This document shows positions 1 through 6,195 of a stretch of DNA of 11,940 bases, piece by piece. Source of the stretch: Firmicutes bacterium CAG:194. Lineage in GTDB: Bacteria > Bacillota > Clostridia > Lachnospirales > Lachnospiraceae. Every line of letters begins with the position of its first letter. Position 1 is the first letter of the stretch. The translations under genes and the position numbers were made by a program. The stretch is from the NCBI GenBank assembly GCA_000432915.1, contig HF995190.1, forward strand, positions 1-11,940. The letters run 5' to 3'. Under the pieces are notes generated by a model. That model had not been told where the DNA came from and searched no databases. It saw nothing but the letters and a program-made list of their open reading frames with translations.

Positions 1-78
1 AATGAAAGATCAAAGATAGTCAGAAGAGTTTGCAGAAGATGTAGAGAAAGATTTCAGTATTCGGTTTTGAAGATATGA
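1..78 (+). CDS. C-terminal fragment of an unidentified gene (partial, upstream of window)
   Basis: Frame 1 is open from the first base to a TGA at 76-78 and gives a 25-residue arginine-rich tail containing CRRCRERF, a possible CxxC element. The other two forward frames have stops much earlier, and a rho-independent terminator begins 9 bases after this stop, which is normal spacing for a gene end. The fragment is too short to identify. The short ORF starting at base 2 in another frame is an alternative but leaves a longer gap to the terminator. Confidence 0.4.
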   Translation, partial: NERSKIVRRVCRRCRERFQYSVLKI

Positions 79-87
79 CTTCAAATG

Positions 88-112
88 AGGATTCCAAGTG
101 GAATCCTTTTTT
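88..112 (+). terminator. Rho-independent terminator of the upstream gene
   Basis: An 8-bp perfect stem (AGGATTCC at 88-95 with GGAATCCT at 100-107) and an AAGT tetraloop is followed directly by a run of T to position 112. It has no matching T-run on the minus strand, so it works for rightward transcription and isolates cheV from the gene before it. Confidence 0.88.
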
Positions 113-127
113 GTTGCATAATTTCAA

Positions 128-155
128 TAAATCAGGTGTACATTTTATTCGATAT
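128..155 (+). promoter_or_regulatory. Possible sigma-D (flagellar/chemotaxis) promoter overlapping the sigma-A site
   Basis: TAAA at 128-131 is followed after 16 bases by TTCGATAT at 148-155, six of eight matches to the flagellar sigma-factor -10 consensus GCCGATAT. Chemotaxis genes in Bacillus and clostridia are often under this sigma factor, and the next gene is cheV. The match is short and in A/T-rich DNA, so chance is possible. Confidence 0.4.
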
Positions 156-165
156 TTGTTATAAT
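137..165 (+). promoter_or_regulatory. Sigma-A-type extended -10 promoter for cheV
   Basis: A perfect TATAAT lies at 160-165 and is preceded by TG at 157-158, the extended -10 signature. TGTACA at 137-142, 17 bases upstream, matches the -35 consensus at four of six positions. Transcription would start near 172 and give a leader of about 50 bases before the cheV start. Confidence 0.7.
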
Positions 166-221
166 CTATCTATATTGATGATTGCCAAGGCAATGCTTCA
201 AAGTCCGTGAGAGGTGATAAA

Positions 222-1115
222 ATGGATACAAATATTTTATTAGAGAATGGAACAAATGAATTAGAAATCTTAGAGTTTATTTTGGATGGAAATTCCTATG
301 GAATCAATGTGGCAAAGATCAGGGAAATCATTCCTTATCAGAAGGTAACACCTGTACCGAATGCACATCCAAGTATTGAAGGTATTTTTATGCCGCGTGA
401 TGTGATGATTACTGCGATTGATCTGAAGAATTGTTTACAGAGAGGACAATCAGAGGAAAAGGGATTATTCATTATTACGAACTTTAATAAGCTTGATATT
501 GCATTTCATGTAGATCAGGTAATCGGTATCCATAGGGTATCATGGTCAGAAATCATAAAGCCAGGGACAACGGTATCAAATTCAGAAGATGGTATTTCAA
601 CCGGAATTGTAAAGATTAATGACAAGTTGATCATTATCTTGGATTTTGAAAAGATCATTACGGACATCAGTCCGGAAACAGGATTGAAAACGGCAGAAGT
701 TGATGCACTTGGTGTAAGACAGAAAAATGACGTGCCAATCCTGATTGCAGAAGATTCGGCATTATTGAATAAACTGATTGTAGATTCCTTGAAGAAAGCA
801 GGATATCAGAACCTGATACATACGGAGAACGGACAGGAAGCATGGGATGTGATCTGTGAATGTAAAGAAGAGGGCACGCTGGATGAACATGTCAGATGTG
901 TTATTACAGATATTGAGATGCCGATCATGGATGGTCACAGATTGACTAAACTGATTAAAAGTGATGATGCGACAAAGAACATTCCGGTCATTATTTTCTC
1001 ATCTCTGGTGAATGAAGATATGAAGAAGAAGGGTGAATCATTAGGTGCGGATGCACAGCTTTCCAAGCCGGAAATTGGAAATCTGGTAAGGGTAATTGAT
1101 AGCTTGGTACACTAG
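222..1115 (+). CDS. cheV: Chemotaxis coupling protein CheV (CheW domain fused to a response-regulator receiver)
   Basis: This 297-residue cytoplasmic adaptor is predicted to couple chemoreceptors to the kinase CheA and to tune the array through phosphorylation of its receiver. Residues about 13-150 form the CheW-like domain (LEILEFILDGNSYGINVAKI, then IPYQKVTPVPNAHPSIEGI). Residues about 171-297 form the receiver, with acidic pair E177/D178, phosphoacceptor D230 in VITDIEMPIMDG, S260/S261 and K282 in SKPE, so it looks phosphorylatable. Length is close to the roughly 300 residues usual for CheV. The ATG at 222 is preferred over the in-frame GTG at 207 because GAGAGGTG at 209-216 is a good ribosome site for it. 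The gene is monocistronic, with its own promoter and terminator. No other chemotaxis gene adjoins it, but a chemoreceptor lies at the far end of the window. Confidence 0.95.
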   Translation: MDTNILLENGTNELEILEFILDGNSYGINVAKIREIIPYQKVTPVPNAHPSIEGIFMPRDVMITAIDLKNCLQRGQSEEKGLFIITNFNKLDIAFHVDQVIGIHRVSWSEIIKPGTTVSNSEDGISTGIVKINDKLIIILDFEKIITDISPETGLKTAEVDALGVRQKNDVPILIAEDSALLNKLIVDSLKKAGYQNLIHTENGQEAWDVICECKEEGTLDEHVRCVITDIEMPIMDGHRLTKLIKSDDATKNIPVIIFSSLVNEDMKKKGESLGADAQLSKPEIGNLVRVIDSLVH

Positions 1116-1121
1116 TAACGG

Positions 1122-1152
1122 GGCTGGGATGGAAAATTCCCAGCCTATTTTA
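1122..1152 (+). terminator. Rho-independent terminator of cheV
   Basis: Eight GC-rich base pairs (GGCTGGGA at 1122-1129 with TCCCAGCC at 1138-1145) close an 8-base loop, 7 bases after the cheV stop. The tail TATTTTA is T-rich but interrupted by A, so termination may be incomplete. Confidence 0.78.
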
Positions 1153-1154
1153 TG

Positions 1155-1288
1155 TTATAGCGACGAGGAAAATGCACGCATTTATGCGGTGCATTTGACG
1201 GCCGCTAATCAGAGCGAGATTCGCAGAACGTATCTCGTCTCTGTTATGGAGAGCTTTAATCAGAGCGTATCTTAGCTCTGTTATGACA
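1155..1288 (+). repeat. Intergenic block of three consecutive hairpins with repeated sequence words
   Basis: Three inverted repeats follow one another. AAATGCAC/GTGCATTT (1170-1177 with 1189-1196) has an inner GCA/TGC extension. CAGAGCGAGAT (1210-1220) pairs with ATCTCGTCTCTG (1231-1242) with one bulge. CAGAGC (1261-1266) pairs perfectly with GCTCTG (1275-1280). The last two share the frame TAATCAGAGCG...CTCTGTTATG, and GTTATRG/GTTATGA recurs at about 1155, 1243 and 1280, so the block looks like tandemly related units. None has a T-run. It encodes no protein I recognise. It may be a dispersed palindromic element or the 5' leader of the downstream operon; no convincing promoter is visible in it. 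Confidence 0.6.
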
Positions 1289-1318
1289 TTGAATATCAGA
1301 AAAGCGGAGTTTATAAAT

Positions 1319-2200
1319 ATGCAATATTATGAAAAAATAAAGAATGCAGTACGGGAAGCAGATCGTGTACTGGTTGGACTTGGAGAAGAATGGGTTCTGA
1401 CAGATGAGGCTATTTATAATGCAGTGGAAGACAGTCATCCGGTGTTTACTGCTTTACTAAAATTTGCTGCAACACAAGAGCAGTACAGAGATATTGTGCC
1501 TTATTTGGAAGCTTTTTATTATAATCAAATAACAGAAATACCGGATATGTGGAAGGATGCGTATGCACATTTACGGAGGCTTCTGGAAGGAAAAGATTAC
1601 TATATTGTATCGCTTACAATAGATCCGTATTTATCACAAATGGGATTTGATATGGATCGCTGTGTGAATCCATGTGGCAGTGTACAGCGTATGCAATGCA
1701 GAAATGGCTGTACGGAGGAATTGTATATTGCGAAATCAATCATGCAGGTATTCTCAGAAAAACTGCGGCAGAAAATGCAGGATGTTTCCGAAACAGAGTT
1801 GCAGGAAAGCGTATTGACAGATCTGGTCAATGATTGCCGGGAAGAGATAGCAAAGCTCATATGCCCGAAATGTGGTGCTCCGCTGTTTTTTAACACATTA
1901 GAAGCAACACGCTACAGAGAAGAAGGATATCTTGGAAACTGGCAGATGTATATGAAATGGCTGCAGGGTTCTGTGAATAAGAAGCTGTGCGTGATAGAAG
2001 CAGGGGCAGGGATGTCATTACCGTCTGTTATCCGCTGGCCTTTTGAAAAAACAGTATACTACAATCAAAAGTCTTCTTTGTATCGCATTCATCATACATT
2101 TCATCAGGTTAATCATGAGATTGCAGAGAGATCATGTGGGATAGAAGCATCGGCAGTTTCGTTTTTTAAAGATATGAAAGATGGGGAGGCGGTTTTATGA
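1319..2200 (+). CDS. Sirtuin-fold (Sir2-like) protein with substituted catalytic motifs
   Basis: The 293-residue product keeps the outline of Firmicute Sir2-family proteins but lacks their key residues. An N-terminal Rossmann start (ADRVLVGLGEEW, 15-25) stands where GAGxS binds NAD. YYIVSLTIDPYLSQMGF (94-110) aligns with the TxN(V/I)D segment and lacks the Asn. PCGSVQRMQC (118-127) aligns with the HGS element, with Cys in place of the catalytic His. C127, C131, C182 and C185 form a plausible zinc site (CxxxC and CPKC). The C-terminal part, VIEAGAGMSLPSVIRWPFE (225-243), matches the family's late conserved block. I infer a non-deacetylase role, perhaps nucleotide binding or scaffolding. The ATG at 1319 is chosen because GGAG at 1305-1308 precedes it; the ATG at 1283 has no ribosome site and lies in the hairpin block. 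The stop overlaps the next start (ATGA). Confidence 0.7.
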   Translation: MQYYEKIKNAVREADRVLVGLGEEWVLTDEAIYNAVEDSHPVFTALLKFAATQEQYRDIVPYLEAFYYNQITEIPDMWKDAYAHLRRLLEGKDYYIVSLTIDPYLSQMGFDMDRCVNPCGSVQRMQCRNGCTEELYIAKSIMQVFSEKLRQKMQDVSETELQESVLTDLVNDCREEIAKLICPKCGAPLFFNTLEATRYREEGYLGNWQMYMKWLQGSVNKKLCVIEAGAGMSLPSVIRWPFEKTVYYNQKSSLYRIHHTFHQVNHEIAERSCGIEASAVSFFKDMKDGEAVL

Positions 2201-4749
2201 GCACAACAGAAGAATATTTAGATGGACTTCTGCAGGAAACAATGGGACAGAAAGAGTCTGATGCAAAAACTGCACAACCAGATATAACGAAGGAAGAAAA
2301 AAATGCAGTACCGGCGGACGATAATCATAAGATGAGCCCGGATGAGATCGCGGCATTATTTGCCCAGATGCAGGGAGATCCGGAACCGGCGGCAGAACCA
2401 GAACCGGCGGCAGAACCAGAACCAGCGGTAGATTCAGAACCGGTAGTAGCGCCACAAAGTGAGTCTGTGGAAGATCAGGAAGATACAACAGAGAGCCAGC
2501 AGCTGGAACCTGTATCAGAACAGGAACCGGTAGCAGAAGCGCCAAAGGAAGAGAAAGTTGCAGCACCGGCGGACGATAATCATAAAATGAGCCCGGATGA
2601 GATTGCGGCATTATTTGCCCAGATGCAGGGGGATTCGAAACCGACGGCAGAACCAGCACCGGCGGCAGAACAAGAGCCAGAGGTCAGATCTGAGGAAAAG
2701 CCGGCAGAGATTCCAGTGACAGAAGCAGCAGAACCAGAAGTAGAAGCAGAGCCGGAGCCGGTTGAAGAAGCGCCAAAGGAAGAGCCTATTGCAGCACCGG
2801 CGGACGATAATCATAAAATGAGTCCGGATGAGATCGCAGCATTATTTGCCCAGATGCAGGGAGAACCAGAACCGGCGGCAGAACCAGAACCGGCGGTAGA
2901 ATCAGAACACGTGGTAGATTCAGAACCGGTGGTAGCGCCACAAAGTGAGTCTGTGGAAGATCAGAAAGATACAACAGAGAGCCAGCAGTCGGAACCAGTA
3001 GCAGAAACCGAACCTGAACCTGTGGGAAATGAAGAAGAGCCGGCAGAGATTCTGCAATCAGAACCAGAGACTGAATCTGTAGAAAATAAAGAAGATTCCA
3101 ATATGAGTGATGAACAGTCTGCATTGCTGAAAGAAATACAGGCGGAACCGGATGACGAAGAAGAGTCAGGTCCGGGAGATGAAGTGCAGGCAGGAGTGGA
3201 TACTGAGGATCAGAGAGAGCCTGCTGCAACAGAAGAAAAGCTGCCACCGCAGGAAGAAATGGAAATTGATCTGTCAGATCCGGATGCCATGGGCTTTTTG
3301 CAGGATATCCGAGAAAAGGAAGATACTAAAGAAAGTAAGAACGAAGATGATGCAGTTAATGAAATAGAGGAATTGCTGCGGAAATCCGATAATCATGAGA
3401 TGGTGGATGAAGAGTTGGATCTGCCGGGAGAACAGGATACCTTATTATCAGGTCTGACAGGAGAAGATGGTTCGGAACAGTCAGATCAGGATGAAGTCGA
3501 GAGCGGGGATAAGTCTGCGAAAAAGAAGAAAGGTCTTTTCTCTTTCTTTGGCAAAAAGAAGAAAAAACAGGAAGGTTTGGAACAGGCTACGGACGATATG
3601 TCTGATGCAGAAGTGGCTGCAGAAGGAGCAACAGAAGCAGGCGAGGAAGAAACAGAACCTGTTGCAGATGGAGATGTACATAATCTTTTGCAGAACCTCT
3701 TTGGAGAAGAAGGAACCTCTGCTGAGGACTTTTTACAGCAGGAAGAAACTGTAGGAGAGCAGGTAACGGAAGCAGCAGGTAAAAAAGAAAAGAAAGAAAG
3801 TTTCTGGAAGAAACTTGGAAGCGCACTGTTTGAGGAGGATGAAGAAGAGGACAAACAGGAAGAGCAGGAACCGGAAAAGAAGAAAAAAGATAAGAAGGGG
3901 AAGAAGAAAAAGAAAGTTACGGATGCATCAGACAACCAGGGAATCTTAGAGGAACTGGACGCAGAAGGTGCGGATGGCAAAAAGGGAAAGAAAAAGAAGA
4001 AGGATAAGAAGCCTAAAAAAGAAAAGAAGGCAATACCAAAAGAAGGAACGGAAAAGGAAGCAGACGGTAAAAAGCTTCCAATCAAGATGGTTGTTCGTAT
4101 CTTTATTTTGGCATTTTCTATTCTGGCTTTATTGCTGATCGTTGTAGAAATTATTCCGTCCATGTGGACAGCTGCAGATGCAAGAAATGCATTTTATAAG
4201 AAAGAATATCGCACTGCTTTTGAAGAAATGACCGGAAAGAAACTTTCCAAAAAAGATCAGAGATTGTATGAAAAGGCAAGGCTGGTAGCGTCCATGCAGC
4301 AAAGATATGATGCATATACTTCTTATACAGCCTTGCAGATGCCTGTGGAGGCACTGGACAGTCTGCTGTCAGGTTATTTGTTCTGGCAACAGGAAGCAGA
4401 TGCCATCACAGAATATGATGCAACAACGGAGACGGATGCAGTGAAGTACCAGATACTGAATACCTTATATGATACTTATCAGCTTACGGAAGATGATGTA
4501 AGGCAGATCAATGCACTGGATGATTATGATTATACTGTAAGGCTGGAAGAACTGACAGGAAGCCTGAGCCATAAAAACAGTAATGCACAGCAGGCAGGAA
4601 GTACTGCTGTGACAGGAGATGCACAAGCTACAGATACTACAACACCTGCAGAAGACAGTACGAATGATGGTACTCAGGAAGATCGTGTCAGTGATGCGGC
4701 AGATATGACACAAATGCAGGATATATTACCGGAGGAGGAAATAGAATGA
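2197..4749 (+). CDS. Large acidic/lysine-rich single-pass membrane protein with repeated MSPDEIAALF motifs
   Basis: I do not recognise a named family. The 850-residue product has a long low-complexity cytoplasmic part (1 to about 630), one membrane segment (about 632-652, VVRIFILAFSILALLLIVV) and a C-terminal part of about 200 residues. The latter has helical, TPR-like stretches (ADARNAFYKKEYRTAFEEM) and a Ser/Thr-rich tail. Lysine clusters before the membrane segment favour an inside N-terminus. Three near-identical copies of PADDNHKMSPDEIAALFAQM occur at residues 39-60, 124-145 and 201-222. They are separated by E/P/A-rich linkers, and weaker relatives follow (NMSDEQSALLKEI near 302, NEIEELL near 388). 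The motif resembles the CheY-binding N-terminus of FliM. Two basic-hydrophobic patches lie near 441-457 and 529-545. The start overlaps the previous stop (ATGA), with GGGGAGG 7 bases upstream, so translation is coupled. It overlaps hisH by the same arrangement. Confidence 0.85.
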   Translation: MSTTEEYLDGLLQETMGQKESDAKTAQPDITKEEKNAVPADDNHKMSPDEIAALFAQMQGDPEPAAEPEPAAEPEPAVDSEPVVAPQSESVEDQEDTTESQQLEPVSEQEPVAEAPKEEKVAAPADDNHKMSPDEIAALFAQMQGDSKPTAEPAPAAEQEPEVRSEEKPAEIPVTEAAEPEVEAEPEPVEEAPKEEPIAAPADDNHKMSPDEIAALFAQMQGEPEPAAEPEPAVESEHVVDSEPVVAPQSESVEDQKDTTESQQSEPVAETEPEPVGNEEEPAEILQSEPETESVENKEDSNMSDEQSALLKEIQAEPDDEEESGPGDEVQAGVDTEDQREPAATEEKLPPQEEMEIDLSDPDAMGFLQDIREKEDTKESKNEDDAVNEIEELLRKSDNHEMVDEELDLPGEQDTLLSGLTGEDGSEQSDQDEVESGDKSAKKKKGLFSFFGKKKKKQEGLEQATDDMSDAEVAAEGATEAGEEETEPVADGDVHNLLQNLFGEEGTSAEDFLQQEETVGEQVTEAAGKKEKKESFWKKLGSALFEEDEEEDKQEEQEPEKKKKDKKGKKKKKVTDASDNQGILEELDAEGADGKKGKKKKKDKKPKKEKKAIPKEGTEKEADGKKLPIKMVVRIFILAFSILALLLIVVEIIPSMWTAADARNAFYKKEYRTAFEEMTGKKLSKKDQRLYEKARLVASMQQRYDAYTSYTALQMPVEALDSLLSGYLFWQQEADAITEYDATTETDAVKYQILNTLYDTYQLTEDDVRQINALDDYDYTVRLEELTGSLSHKNSNAQQAGSTAVTGDAQATDTTTPAEDSTNDGTQEDRVSDAADMTQMQDILPEEEIE
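2308..2376 (+). repeat. Motif repeat copy 1 (DDNHKMSPDEIAALFAQMQG)
   Basis: A 69-base in-frame unit, nearly identical in DNA to the copies at 2563-2631 and 2794-2862. Differences are mostly silent (for example AAG/AAA in the Lys codon, AGC/AGT in Ser), indicating recent duplication or continuing homogenisation with protein-level conservation. Confidence 0.92.
2431..2514 (+). repeat. Linker duplication, copy A
   Basis: Codons 79-106 (starting DSEPVVAPQSESVEDQ) recur almost unchanged at codons 241-268 (2917-3000). Only E/K at 95/257 and L/S at 103/265 differ in protein. The copies flank motif repeats 1 and 3, so a block of motif plus linker has been duplicated as a whole. Confidence 0.9.
2563..2631 (+). 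repeat. Motif repeat copy 2
   Basis: This is the second in-frame copy. It starts GCACCGGCGGACGATAATCA as copy 3 does, and the preceding residues AEAPKEE also recur before copy 3, so the duplicated unit extends upstream of the motif. Confidence 0.92.
2794..2862 (+). repeat. Motif repeat copy 3
   Basis: This is the third in-frame copy, preceded like copy 2 by EAPKEE. It is followed, like copy 1, by an EPEPAAEPEPAV linker and the segment duplicated at 2431-2514 and 2917-3000. Confidence 0.92.
2917..3000 (+). repeat. Linker duplication, copy B
   Basis: This is the second copy of the linker at 2431-2514, in the same reading frame and the same position relative to a motif repeat. Confidence 0.9.
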
Positions 4750-5366
4750 TCGCAATAATCGACTATGATGCAGGTAATATCAGAAGTGTAGAAAATGCAC
4801 TTATTGCGCTTGGAGAAGAAGTTGTCATCACCAGAGATCCCGAAATTTTATTGCAGGCAGAAAAAGTAATATTGCCGGGGGTTGGAGCTTTTGGGGATGC
4901 AATGGAAAAATTAGATGCCTACGGACTGGTAGATGTGATCCATCAGATCGTGGAGAAGAAAATTCCGTTTCTTGGCATTTGCCTGGGACTGCAGCTTTTG
5001 TTTGAAAGCAGTGATGAAACACCGGGTGTAGAAGGTCTGGGTATATTAAAGGGAAAGATCGTGGCAATTCCACATGACAAAGGATTGAAGATTCCGCATA
5101 TTGGATGGAATTCCCTTTCGTTTCCAAATGAAGGAAGACTGTTCCGGGGACTAAGTGAAAATGCATACGTTTATTTTGTGCATTCCTATTATTTACAGGC
5201 AGAGGAAGAAGACATTGTAAAAGCAACGACGGAATATGGTGTGACGATCCATGCATCGGTAGAGAAGGATAATGTATTCGCCTGCCAGTTCCATCCGGAG
5301 AAGAGTTCCTCAGTCGGCAGGAAGATCTTGCAGAATTTCCTGGCTATCAACAGGGAGGATAACTGA
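4746..5366 (+). CDS. hisH: Imidazole glycerol phosphate synthase, glutamine amidotransferase subunit HisH
   Basis: HisH hydrolyses glutamine and channels the ammonia to HisF, which forms imidazole glycerol phosphate and AICAR in histidine synthesis. The 206-residue length is normal. The start MIAIIDYDAGNIRSV is typical. The nucleophile is C79 in LGICLGLQLLFE, and H183 and E185 in QFHPEKSS complete the triad; the family's PGVGAFGDAM and IPHIGWN motifs are present. The ATG lies in an ATGA overlap with the upstream membrane-protein gene, preceded 7 bases earlier by AGGAGG at 4733-4738. It is therefore well translated and coupled to an apparently unrelated gene. hisF follows after one base. The other his genes are not in this window. 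Confidence 0.98.
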   Translation: MIAIIDYDAGNIRSVENALIALGEEVVITRDPEILLQAEKVILPGVGAFGDAMEKLDAYGLVDVIHQIVEKKIPFLGICLGLQLLFESSDETPGVEGLGILKGKIVAIPHDKGLKIPHIGWNSLSFPNEGRLFRGLSENAYVYFVHSYYLQAEEEDIVKATTEYGVTIHASVEKDNVFACQFHPEKSSSVGRKILQNFLAINREDN

Positions 5367-5367
5367 T

Positions 5368-6123
5368 ATGCATACAAAACGAATTATCCCATGTCTGGAT
5401 GTTAATAATGGAAGAGTGGTAAAGGGTATTAATTTTGTGAATCTGATCGATGCAGGGGATCCGGTGGCGGTAGCAGCGGCTTACGATGCTGCAGGAGCAG
5501 ATGAACTTGTGTTTTTGGATATCACAGCATCTTCGGATCACCGCAATACAGTGGCAGATATGGTGCGCAAGGTTGCGGAGCAGGTGTTTATTCCGTTTAC
5601 GGTAGGCGGTGGCATCCGGACAGTGGACGATTTTAAGGCAATCCTGAGAGAGGGAGCCGACAAGGTTTCAGTGAATTCCGCAGCAATCATGAATCCGCAT
5701 CTGATTTCGGAAGCGGCAGAAAAATTCGGCAGTCAGTGTGTTGTTGTAGCGATTGATGCGAAGAAAACGCCGGATGGGTATCATATTTTCAAAAACGGTG
5801 GCCGTGTCGATATGGGCATTGATGCCATTGAATGGGCAATGCAGGCAGACAAGCTGGGCGCGGGAGAGATTCTTCTGACCAGCATGGATTGTGACGGTAC
5901 GAAAGCCGGATACGATATTGAACTGACAAGATTGATCTCAGAAAATGTTTCCATCCCTGTGATCGCTTCCGGCGGAGCGGGAAAGCTGGAGCATTTTTAT
6001 GATGCATTGACCGATGGAAAGGCAGATGCAGCACTGGCTGCTTCTTTATTCCACTTTAAAGAACTGGAGATCAGACAGGTTAAGCAATACTTGAAAGATC
6101 GTGGAGTTCCGGTCAGATTATAA
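5368..6123 (+). CDS. hisF: Imidazole glycerol phosphate synthase, cyclase subunit HisF
   Basis: HisF converts PRFAR plus HisH-derived ammonia to imidazole glycerol phosphate and AICAR. The 251-residue TIM barrel has the two catalytic aspartates D11 (RIIPCLDV) and D130 (VVVAID). Its phosphate-binding loops are intact: TVGGGIRT at 78-85 and the SGGAG turn at 201-205. The start is the ATG at 5368, giving the family-typical MHTKRIIPCLDV. A longer open frame back to 5272 overlaps hisH and has no homology. AGGGAGG at 5352-5358 is the ribosome site, inside the end of hisH. No terminator follows, so transcription may continue into ung. Confidence 0.98.
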   Translation: MHTKRIIPCLDVNNGRVVKGINFVNLIDAGDPVAVAAAYDAAGADELVFLDITASSDHRNTVADMVRKVAEQVFIPFTVGGGIRTVDDFKAILREGADKVSVNSAAIMNPHLISEAAEKFGSQCVVVAIDAKKTPDGYHIFKNGGRVDMGIDAIEWAMQADKLGAGEILLTSMDCDGTKAGYDIELTRLISENVSIPVIASGGAGKLEHFYDALTDGKADAALAASLFHFKELEIRQVKQYLKDRGVPVRL

Positions 6124-6158
6124 ATTCGGGATCATGCAATAGCAAAAGCGAACTATAG

Positions 6159-6164
6159 TATAAT
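6159..6164 (+). promoter_or_regulatory. Possible -10 element (TATAAT) before ung
   Basis: A perfect TATAAT lies between hisF and ung, but hexamers 16-18 bases upstream match the -35 consensus poorly and there is no TG extension. If active, transcription would start near 6171, which fits an ung start at 6196 and rules out the in-frame ATG at 6163. Confidence 0.4.
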
Positions 6165-6195
6165 GTTTGATTTTACTGAGAAAGAAGATAGAAAA

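Noticed and set aside
1155..1288. CRISPR array
   Set aside because: The repeated words are few, unevenly spaced and of different inner length; no regular repeat-spacer pattern and no cas gene.
1289..1317. TTGAAT-N17-TATAAA resembling a promoter before the sirtuin-like gene
   Set aside because: Its start site would fall at about 1324, inside the coding region after the ATG at 1319, leaving no leader for the GGAG ribosome site at 1305.
2195..2814. Minus-strand open frames with proline/leucine-rich translations
   Set aside because: They are antisense shadows of the repetitive E/P/A-coding region; no ribosome sites and no recognisable domains.
3486..4163. Minus-strand 225-residue serine/phenylalanine-rich open frame
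   Set aside because: It is the complement of lysine/glutamate-rich codons (AAG/GAA give CTT/TTC) in the membrane-protein gene, a compositional artefact.
5272..5367. N-terminal extension of hisF
   Set aside because: It overlaps the end of hisH and has no HisF homology; the ATG at 5368 has a good ribosome site and gives the family-typical start.
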